Below are positions 1 to 10,000 of a stretch of DNA of 64,000 bases, piece by piece; position 1 is the first letter of the stretch; the number at the start of each line of letters is the position of its first letter. This DNA is from Cutaneotrichosporon cavernicola. Lineage: Eukaryota > Basidiomycota > Tremellomycetes > Trichosporonales > Trichosporonaceae. The stretch is taken from assembly GCF_030864355.1 (NCBI RefSeq), contig NC_083395.1:124001-188000 (forward strand), read 5' to 3'. A program made the translations under genes and the position numbers. The notes below the pieces were generated by a model. It was given only the letters and a program-made list of their open reading frames with translations, searched no databases and was not told the DNA's origin.

Positions 1-16
1 CGGCCTCGCGCGACGC

Positions 17-2692
17 CTAAGCCAGAATCATGTTTCTAGACTTTGGGCCATACGTGCGCTGCAGATAGAGCGCACGCGCACGCTTGGCGCGCAGCTCCTT
101 CGTGCGCATTTGCTTCGTGACCTCGCGTCTGTGCGAACGGGCGGGGGCGGCACATTGCTCCAGGGACACGTCACCCACTGCCGCAAGTACGACGTGCGGA
201 GCCTCGATCTCGTTGTCAAACACGAAGGTGTGCTGACGCTGTGCCTGCTCCTCCAGTTCCCGCGCCTCGGCCGTACGACGGGCGCGGGCCTTCTGCTCGA
301 GCATGTATGCGTCACGGGCCCTGCGCGCCCGAGCCTCCTGGCTAGCTGTGCGCGACAAGTATACCTCCTCGAGAGGCGGGCTCGTGTCTGCAGCAGCTGG
401 GAGGGCGTGGGAGGGCGGAATCGGGCTGTACGTTTCGTGCGGTTGAGAGAGCACGTGCTCAAAGTCACGCGAGTGGCGAACGGATGAGCTGCCACACGCT
501 GGCTGGCTCGGCAGCGAGTGCTGCTGCGCGCGATTAGCCAAGCCGTGCGCTTCGTATGCCGAGGCGGCGGTGTAGTCGAACGGCGAGCTGTGCCAGCGAG
601 CATCAGACTCAGGGTACGCCCGGGAGTACGGGTCCGCGTGCTTGTCGTACGCAAAGGCACGCGCTTTGGGGTCTGGAGACTGTCCGTGGCTGTGGCAATG
701 GCCGTAGTTGGGACCCTGGGTCGAGCAGTCGCGGCTCATGAGAGGCGGGGCCACTGTAGCAGGGCTACAGTAGAGGCTCTCCGGTCCGTAACAAAGCGCG
801 TTGGCCGCGTTCCACATGAACGAAAAGAGGCCCGACAGTATCTCGCGATGCTCAAGCAGAAGCGTGACGGTTGCAGTGGAGCAGCAGGGGTCGGCAGGGT
901 AGAGGGCCAAGCCGACATTCGCGATGTGCTGGCGCCAGGCCTCTGAGGTGATGTTGACGTCCCATGTCATGTCCTGGAGCGCGTGTTTCTTCAGGAGGTT
1001 GAAGCGAGTCCGTTCCATGTGCCCAATCTCCCACATCATGTTGTTAGGCAGGTGGAAGTCGCGATCCTCGAGGGTATTGTGCGCGAGGCTGATGACGATG
1101 GCTGCAACGCGGCGTTCCAAAGCAAAAGGGACGTCACCTGGATGGCGCGGAACGAGGTGCGCCCGGAACTCGGAACCATGGAGGCCGTCCACATCGTGAA
1201 GAGCGAGACGGTGTAGGAAGTAAACCGCGGCGACGAACGTCTCGGCAGTCTTGATCCGATTGATGACGTTGAACATGTGGTGAACCAGTTCGGTCGCCAC
1301 AACAATGTGTCCGTCCGAGTACGAATGGCCCGAAGACACCACATGGTAGGGATCGAAGTGACCCATGGTCATCTGGGGTCGAGAACGGTTGACGGTTGAG
1401 GCGTTCGGGTACGCAAGCCGGTTAACGATCAGACCGGTGAACCAGTAGGCGAGCGCCCACTCGACCTGCTCGTCGAGATGAGCCACGCGGTGGTGCCCTT
1501 CGGAATGACATGCCAGAGGTGGCGGAGTCGCCAACCGCGCTACAGGGTATCCGAAGTGCAGGTCACTGGGGTTGCTGTCGATCGGCGCCTCCCAGTAACT
1601 TGTGGGCTGCGGCTGCGGATGGTGGTGTTGCGGCAGGGGCAGAGGCGCAAGTGCCGCAGGTGCCGCAGGGTGGGGCGTCATCGTCTGTTTGCGGTTGAAG
1701 CCAAAGGTGGATGGGCGCACAGGGGCGAAACCGGGACCGCCAAAGTAGTCCTTGGGAAGGTCTTGAGGTGCCTTGGACCAACGAGACTGGGTCGGTGGCG
1801 GCGCATTCGCCAACGAACGTCCATGGACCATTGTCGAGCGAGACGGCGGTGGCGGCGTCGTCCCCACAAGAGGAACCCCGTTCACCCAAGTCATGGGCTT
1901 GGACGCATGAGTGACGACACGAGACTGGGGATTGGGCAATCTCGCGACAGCGCTGTCGTGGCGGCGGGGAAGGGGGAAGGCGCCACTGCGGTTCAGCTTG
2001 TTGTAAGGCGAGGGGATCGCAGTCGAAGGAGTGCTGTACACGGAGTGCGGAGAGCTGGGGTGCGTGTCGACCTCGATGTCGTCGCAACCGTTGCCGTAGT
2101 AGTCGTCCACAATGTAGTCGGCGAGTGTGAATTGGATGTCATTAAGAGGAGAATTGGCCTGGCTGATGGGCGCAGGAGACGTGATGTCGCGCGAGACGGT
2201 CGAAGCGGCTGGCGATGGAAGCGACGAGAGCATCTGGTAGCGGGTATCGATGTAGGTCTGGATGTATTCCAGTCCGTTCCCCGGCCGCGGAACGAGAATC
2301 ACTTCCTCGTCTGCCATCTCGCAGGCCGGCGAAGAAGCGGGCTGGTGGACGGTCGCGTTAAAGCTAAGCACGTTTGCCACCTCATCCTCTTCTACCTGTG
2401 TGGGTGAGGGGAGGAAGGCGGTGTGAGCGCAAGGGGAATGGCGCGCGGACATGAGGCCCGAAAGCGTCTGGGACGCCTTGCGCTCCAACTCGAGGTAGCG
2501 CTCGGCAACGTCATCAGGCAGCACGTTGCGCTTGCGCAACTGGAGCGCACGCTTGCGAAAGTAACCGGGTGGCATGTACCCACTTCGGGTGGTAGACATC
2601 GGAAGGTTGTCGTTGTCAGCCTCCATGGACAGCATCAAATGGCGCAGCTCGTCTTGGCCCATAGTCGGCCAGAAGGGAGAGCCTCGAACCAT
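17..2692 (-). CDS. Cyclin-like (Pho85/PCL-type) protein, 891 aa
   Basis: A single long frame encodes 891 residues. It is open further upstream to 2857, but the first codon there is GTG, so the first real ATG (2692, protein MVRGSPF...) is taken as start. Residues about 407-597 look like a cyclin box: a helix reading FVAAVYFLHRLAL is followed by an Arg-rich helix and the LEDRDF/W element typical of Pcl-type cyclins (consensus LASKFLEDRxYxNxxW). The flanks are low complexity, rich in Pro, Ser and His. The C-terminal ~110 residues are Arg/Ala/Glu-rich and probably coiled coil. Such cyclins bind a Pho85/Cdk5-like kinase. The partner is inferred, not seen. No intron is needed. Transcribed divergently from SEC16. 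Confidence 0.6.
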   Translation of the reverse strand: MVRGSPFWPTMGQDELRHLMLSMEADNDNLPMSTTRSGYMPPGYFRKRALQLRKRNVLPDDVAERYLELERKASQTLSGLMSARHSPCAHTAFLPSPTQVEEDEVANVLSFNATVHQPASSPACEMADEEVILVPRPGNGLEYIQTYIDTRYQMLSSLPSPAASTVSRDITSPAPISQANSPLNDIQFTLADYIVDDYYGNGCDDIEVDTHPSSPHSVYSTPSTAIPSPYNKLNRSGAFPLPRRHDSAVARLPNPQSRVVTHASKPMTWVNGVPLVGTTPPPPSRSTMVHGRSLANAPPPTQSRWSKAPQDLPKDYFGGPGFAPVRPSTFGFNRKQTMTPHPAAPAALAPLPLPQHHHPQPQPTSYWEAPIDSNPSDLHFGYPVARLATPPPLACHSEGHHRVAHLDEQVEWALAYWFTGLIVNRLAYPNASTVNRSRPQMTMGHFDPYHVVSSGHSYSDGHIVVATELVHHMFNVINRIKTAETFVAAVYFLHRLALHDVDGLHGSEFRAHLVPRHPGDVPFALERRVAAIVISLAHNTLEDRDFHLPNNMMWEIGHMERTRFNLLKKHALQDMTWDVNITSEAWRQHIANVGLALYPADPCCSTATVTLLLEHREILSGLFSFMWNAANALCYGPESLYCSPATVAPPLMSRDCSTQGPNYGHCHSHGQSPDPKARAFAYDKHADPYSRAYPESDARWHSSPFDYTAASAYEAHGLANRAQQHSLPSQPACGSSSVRHSRDFEHVLSQPHETYSPIPPSHALPAAADTSPPLEEVYLSRTASQEARARRARDAYMLEQKARARRTAEARELEEQAQRQHTFVFDNEIEAPHVVLAAVGDVSLEQCAAPARSHRREVTKQMRTKELRAKRARALYLQRTYGPKSRNMILA

Positions 2693-4051
2693 GTTTTGGA
2701 TGAGCCGGATGCTACTCGCCAGGGTAAGACGCAGTGCGATGCGATGATATGCGATGCGAGTGGCGAAGCTCGCGTGTAAGGTGACGGAGAAGGGCGGTGC
2801 GATGAGCAAGCTACTCGGTGCAAGGCCGTTGGGCGTCGACTGTACCGTGTAAGACACGTTCCCAATTCACACCACTAGGTGGCGACCAGGGAAGGCGGGT
2901 TACGGGAGGGGGATGTGGGGGTGAAGGAGGTTGAAGCTCGCCGTGCTTGGGTAAAGCTAGCGGACTCTCTCTTAGGCTTGTGAATGCCTTCAAGAGGTCA
3001 CAGAGCAACGTGCGCCGCTGGATGAGTCAGATCCAAGCCGTCTGTAGATGACACTGGCTGGTGGCAACTTACAGAGCGAGGTAAACACGGTTGCAGTACT
3101 CTGGGCTGGGTTTTTCCCGAGTACGCTTAGTGAAAACCTCTTGAACTTGCTCTGCGACGCCCTCTGAGGGACGGCCGAGGCCGGAGAAGGGAAAGAAGGG
3201 ATGTCGAGCGTTCGAGTGAGAGCTGCCAGCAGACTGTGGTTAATCTTGCTGCGTTTTCCACGCTCTAGTTGCTCGACGAGGGGGTTGAGTCGATGGGAGA
3301 GTTGCCAACGTCGAAAAGACCCAAGGGTGGACGGCGATGGGACGTGGCTAATTTCATGAGATCCTTTGCCATTTCCTCCAAAACAAGCTCAGGGTCGTGT
3401 CTCGAGTATGGGCTGGGCATGCTAGCAATGACATGCCATGTCTCTAATTCTCAATTCTCTTTGCCGCATTGGGTCCAAACACCTGGAACTTTGCCACCTG
3501 GCACCTGGTACACTCTGAACCCTGAACCTCCCATACACCTTTCAGACTCCTGATCAGCTCCTGAGGCTTGGTCATGCCTTGGCAGCCCTACGGTACCCCT
3601 CGGTCAACGTCTTCCCCCCCTCACCACGGCATTACCATAACACCGTCGTGGCACAGAATACTTTGTAATGAATCCCTAATAGACTTTCCATGTAATACTT
3701 TATATCCTAATGAGTGAGTGAAGCCTCCAACATGACGCAGACTGGGTGTAGTCGTCAGCCTGTGTAGCCTGGGTGGGATAATGACGCCCTCGCTGGGTGA
3801 CCTCCACTGGTTGGCCTCCACGCCTCCACTCCTCCACTTTCAACCACCAGGAGGACAGCACCACTTGTCCACAATCTCCGCTCCATTATCATCATCATCG
3901 TCAACCTTCTATAACGAAGCACCAGTCGTCATTTTAACAAGAAACAATCATCGCAGACCGAACCCAAGCTCACTCTTGGTTCGTTCTAACATGTGAGCGA
4001 ATGCGTTCAAGCTCCTTGGCTATCTCGCTGACTTGAAAGTATCCACCCAGC
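2693..4051. promoter_or_regulatory. Divergent intergenic region, cyclin-like gene / SEC16
   Basis: This 1.36 kb lies between two outward-facing genes and must hold both promoters. Short frames here (for example 3269-3553) have no recognisable domain or codon bias. A C/T-rich stretch with CATCATCATC precedes the SEC16 start, as expected of a 5' leader. No specific operator was recognised. Confidence 0.45.
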
Positions 4052-7000
4052 ATGAGCCAACAGCCGGCACCTGCCGATCCGGCTGGCAAGGCCGTAGGCA
4101 GCACTCAAGGCGGAGTGGCATCCTCAGCACCGGCTGCGGGCAATGTCCTTCCCACACCCCCTGGGCAAGCGACTGGAGCCTCCAGGAACAAGAAGAAGAA
4201 GAAGAAGAGAAAGGGAGCGCCCTCGATCTCTGTGCCAGCCGACAACGTCCGTGACGACGACGCAGAGGATGACACCGGCCCTTCCGCGCCTGTTACGGGC
4301 GCCAGCGAGACCTTTGGCGCCGTCGCCCGTGCCGAGTCCACGTTCGACTTCTCACCCCGCCTCCTCTCGCCTGAAGCTGAGGTTCCCACTGTCTCTGAAA
4401 CGACCCCGGCCATGATGGGTGTTCCTGCAGTCGATACTATCCAGGGCGCCGATTTGTTTGCAGACGACGGCGAGAAGGCCGCCGTCCTGGGCGACACACG
4501 CTCCGACCTTGCTCCTGGGGCATCTGCCGACGTGGAGGCCGCTTCCAAGATCTCCAAGACGGTGGAGCCCATCTCAGCGCAGTTCCTTGCAGGCGTGTCG
4601 ACGTTCCCCTCCAACCCGGCCAACGACTTTGAGGAAGGCGCGTTCAAAAGCACCTCGGGCGTCGACACGTCGATGGACACCGCTGTCGAGGCGACGGGCA
4701 AGGAGCACGCCGAGAACATGGAGGCGGGCCACGCTCCCTCGGATAAACTGCCATCGGCGTCTTCGGAGCCGGCAGGTGCCACCCCTCAACAGGCTGCCGC
4801 GCCTCCCATGCGCAGCAGCCAGCCGTGGATGCCACCTGCGGAGAGCGCAGTCGAACCCATGATCCCCGCAGGAGTCGAGTCGATCGCGTTCGAGGTTCCG
4901 ACCGTTGACGACGTTCTCGATGGTAGCACCGACATTGCTGTGGCTCGCACCGACGGCGTACCTGTTCCCGAGATGCCCAAGGAACTAGGGGGCGCGTCTG
5001 CGCTGTTCGCTGACGAAGCCGAGACCGAGCAGTTCCTTCCGGAAGGCCCACCGTTGGAGACGTTCCCGGCCGACTACCCAGCCGCGGCCCTCTCGCCAGG
5101 ACACAAGCAACGAATGCGCTCCGAGGCACACCAGCAGATGATGCCAACGGCGGAGGAGGTCGTACCAATGGTTCCCTTGGAAGTTGAGTCGATCGCGTTC
5201 GAGGGTCCGACCACCGACGACGTGCTCGATGGTAGCACCGACACTGTAGAGGCGCAGGCCGACGGCGTGACAGTGCCCCAGCTGCCCAAGGAGCTCGGAC
5301 GTGCGTCTGCGTTGTTCGCGGACGAAGCTGAGACCGAGGCGTTTCTCCCGGACGGTCCACCATTGGAGACCTTCACTCCAGATTACCCACCTGTCGCACC
5401 GACATCGCAGCCGAAAACGGATGGCAACAGCCAGACATCCTCGTCCACGCACGCACTCTTCGCAGGTGACGGCGAATACACCGCATTTGACGTCGGGACT
5501 GCCGGCTATGGGGAGGCGGCCCAGCTCGACTTGAGCGAGTCGAAAGAAGGGGTAAGCCCGCGGAAGGAGACGGGCGCGGCATCGAGCCTCTTCGTGGACG
5601 AGACTGGGACTGGCGCGTTCTTGCCGGAAGGTGACGATGTTCCAACATTTGAGCCAGACTATCCTCCGGTCGCGCCTTCATTTGCTGCATCGCACAGGGC
5701 CACCGCACCGACCGGGAAAGACCCAGCCCCTGTTGCGAACGCTCGGCCCTCGGAAGCGTCAGCTGTCGAGCAGACGGATAACAAGAAGCCCATACCCGCA
5801 TTGCCGACCATGTCCTCAGGCCAGCCCCTCCTCGCTGGCGAGGCGGAGTCGATCGCGTTCGACATCCCCACCTACACCGATGTTGCTGAGGGCGATGTGG
5901 ATGTTGGAGAGGCCCGACAGGAGGGCGTTCACACTCCCCAAATCCCGACCCAGCTGGGAGCCGCCTCGGCGCTCTTCGCTGACGAGGCGGAGACGGAGGC
6001 GTTTCTCCCCGAGGGTGACGATCTGCCCACCTTCGAACCGGACTTCCCTCCTGCTGTTGTCGGTTGGGTGACCGAGGCAGACAAGCTCTCCCAGTCCAAG
6101 CCCTCCCAGATCCCACGCGCGCAGGCCCTCTTCGCTGAGGACGAGCCGTCTTCGTTCGGCATTCAGCTCTCGCACTACGAGGAGGACGTACCGTCGACCA
6201 CTGAAGCGTCAAAGCCGGCCGCGAATGTGTCGGCAGCAGCTCTGTTTGCAGACGATGAGGAATCTGAGTTTGAGATCGGACAGCCGGCAGGGGATCAGGA
6301 CAAGGCGCCCGTGAGCATGGACCCCATTCCTGGTGCCACCTCGGCTCGAGCCGTGGCTCAGCCGGCGGATTCGTCTGCTGTGGGCAATCAATTCATCCAG
6401 AGCATGTTTTCAGCGGATAACGCACACGACTGGTTTGTCGACACCGGCATTGACGACACGCAGGATCTTGGCCGCGCCGACCAGGAGAAGGACGAGCCCA
6501 TGTTGGACGCCGAGGAGCTCGAGTATGACGAGTCGCAAGTTCCCCAGGGATGGTTTGACGACAATGGCGAGTTCCAGTGGTACACTGAGGAGGAACGTAC
6601 CGACGTACGTACCTCCATGATTGCGGATGGGAGCCTGTTGGGCAAGCCCAAGGCCAAGTCCTCCGATGTCTTCGGCGTGGTTGCTCCCCCAGAACCGCCA
6701 AAGCAGGCGACGGAGCCTGAGGCTACCAATCCGTACGAACCTGCTGTGTACAAACCTCCGGAGAGCCCGACCGGCTCGTACTTCCGCCAACAACCAACGT
6801 CGGCAGCTCCGACCTCGTCGATCATCACCCCAGCGCTCGCGGCCGTCTCCCCCTATGCCCCAGCGACATCCCCTTATGCCCCAGCCGCACCTGCGGGCCC
6901 GAGTGCCTATGTCCCTGCGGCAACATCTCCTTACGCGCCGGCACAGCCGTATGGTGCGGCCGCGCCAACAGCATTCGACCCCTACGCTCCTGCGGCCTCC

Positions 7001-10000
7001 TCGATCGCAGGATACGGGACAGCGGCGTACAGCAACACTGTCCCGGCTGTGTCGCAGGTTCCAAAACCCGCACCACCAGAGGCCCCTAAGCGGATGAAGT
7101 CGACCGCGTACGACCCTCCACTCCGTCAAGCCAAGAGCTTTGTGGGGCGTCCCAAGTCGACCGCGCCTCCAGCCCCCGCCTACACGGCGCCTATGGTCAG
7201 TGAGGCGCCACCAGCGCCTCCTCCTGGTCCTCCCAAGCGTTCCCAGACCGAACACGGTGCGGCTTCGATGCTATCGCCACCTATGCCGTCGATGCCGAGC
7301 CTGCCCAGGTCTTACTCCGCTGCCGAGCCTATAACGAACCCTTACGACCCGCAGCCCGTCGCGGCCTACGAACCCGCGAGTTACGCGGCGACCGACAGAT
7401 CGCTCTCACCCCCGATGCAGGCGCCTCCGCGCCCGTCGACTGCGTCGGCCGCGCATCCACCGAAGCCAACATCGTTTGATCCACCGCTTCGCCCGACATC
7501 GTCACGTCCACCGTCGCGCCACGCATCACGCCCCACCTTCCAGCAACCGCCTATGACGAGCCCGTTCCCCTCTACCGAGGCGGCTCCCCCAGTGCCAGCT
7601 ATTCCCTCGCAGTATGCACCTCCTCCCAAGGGTGTGGCACCGCCCACGGCGCCAGGTGTGGCCCAGCAGCCCATCATTCCTCCGCCTCGTGGCCCATCTC
7701 GTGGTGCTTCTCGCTCTCGCGCTGGGTCACCAAAGTTCGAGAAGTTCGAGGCACCCCCGCCTGTCCCGGCCATTCCGGCTGGCTTTAGTCACCCTCCGCG
7801 TGCAGCATCCCCTCATGCGGCGCGCACCCCACCAACAGCAACCCACAGCCCGCCGTTGCGCACCCGCACCCCGATTGGCGCGCCGCCGAGAGTAACGTCG
7901 CCCCTCAAGAATGAGCTACGACCAGACGAGTCACCCAAACGACAAGCCATTTCGATGCTTGAGGAATTCGACCCCGAGGGCGGTGCAGGCGTCTGGGACG
8001 AGGGTGAGAGTGCGTGGAGCCAGCCGCCGCCTGTGCACTCGACTCCGAAGGGCGTGGTGCACGACGACTCGCTCGCGTTAACGGGCTCGCCTCAGCTGGG
8101 GTATGAGTCGGTGTCGCTCGTCTCGGAGACTGATGCGAATGAGTCGATGCAAGCCACCGATGACGACACATCCAAGACGCCTGTCGCGCGTCGTGTCGAG
8201 AACCCATATGCTCTCGGCGCGTCTCACCACCCGATGCCGCCAAACGCGTCGTCGGTCACGCAGGCTGCCGCGCTCGCGAGGGCAGCTGCCTCTTCCAGCC
8301 CCCTCACGCCTCGCCCTCCCCTTCAGCGTGTGCCCAGCACCGCATACGAGCAGCCGCCACCTTTGGGAATGCCCTTCGAGCCGGTCAAGCCGTCTCTTCC
8401 CCTCAATCCTTATGCTCCTCCGCCCGCGGAAGGGTATAGCCCGTACAGCCCTCCAAGTTTGCAGAAGCCGCCTGCCGCGCTCACCAGTCCCAAGGAGCCA
8501 GTATCGCAATACATTCCCGGTAGCCCTAAGAAGACCACGCCGTTCCCGTCGACGCGCCGCGAGTCAACCGAGATGCCCAGGCTGCGCCATCAGCACACGG
8601 TCAGCAATCCTTACGGGCCGTCGCCGTCGCATACCCGCGACAACTCGGTTCAGGACCCGTACAATCCGTACGCATCGTCGCAGCCCGCTAACCCATACTC
8701 GCCGTCGGCACCATCGCAACCCAAGACGCACAGTCGTCAGTCGTCTGCACAGGAGCCGTACAACCCGTACGCTCCGACGTCAGCGAAGACGGACGCGTAT
8801 TGTCCCGCGACGCAGAACAAGTCGGACACGTACAGCCCTTACTCGCCCAACGCGCTGCAGAGGCAGGACTCGTTGAGCCACTACGGCGGCAATGACTTCA
8901 ACCCGTATACGCAGAACAAGGTGCCCCCTCCGCAGTCCTTGGGCAGCTTCATGACCTCGCCACCTGTTACGGGAAGCCAACTGCCAATTGCGACTGGCCA
9001 ATCAGCGTACGACCCTTACGCGCCGACAACCTTCGCCGCCCCGAGCAACGACTTATACTCGCCAGGTTTGGACAGTTTCGGACAGCGTGCGGTGTCACCT
9101 CCGCAGCCCAACTACTTCCAGTCGATGGGCCCATTGGACCCGACGTACGTCCCCCAGCAGGTACTGGAACAGCGTCCGGTCTCCGAGGACCCGCTTGGTC
9201 GCTGCGCGCCCGACGCACATAACATCCCCCTCGCCGTGTTCGGCTTTGGCGGCGTGCTCATCACCAAGTTCCCCGGTACGGCGGACGACTCGGCTGACGC
9301 CCCGTCGTACGGATACGCGTCGCACCGCGGCCTGGTCACTATTCGCCCAGTTGCTGAGGTTGCTGAGATCAGTGCGTTATCGACCAACGCGGTGCCTTTT
9401 CCGGGCCCGCTGGTATTCGACCCCGCCACAACCAAGGGCGCGGCGGGGGACAAGAAGCGCCGCGATGCTGTGCTGTTGTACCTCTCGGCGCGCTCCGAGG
9501 AGATCGAGCGTGGGTTGCCATACCTCAAGTCGAACGCGAGCGCGAAGCGGCGTGACGAGGAGGCCAAGCTCGTCATGATGCGCATTCTGACGGCGCTGGT
9601 CGAGGGCGACGGGCGGCTGTTTGGCACGCCCAAGGCGGAGGAGGCACTCCGGGCCGCGCTGCAGCCACCCGTCACGGTGCATCCGGTGCCGTCGTTGAAC
9701 GGCCTGGACAAGAAGCGCGCGTCGGCGGCGGCGCCCACAAAGTCACAGTTCCAGCAGCTGTCAAGCATGGTCCTCGCTGGCGACAAGAAGGACGCGGCTC
9801 TGTTTGCTGCAAACTCTGGTCTCTGGGCGCACGCGCTTGTGCTGTCCAGCGCTGTCGGACCGGACCTTTGGCACGATATCGTGTCGCGCTTCTCAAAGGC
9901 TGAGCTCAGCCACGATCCCGAGACCGCTGGCCTGCAATCGGCTTACTCCATCTTTGGCGGTATTACGCCCGAAACGATCGATGACCTCTTCACGGCGGCC

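Noticed and set aside
2693..2857. N-terminal extension of the cyclin-like protein
   Set aside because: The frame opens with GTG, not ATG; the first ATG is at 2692.
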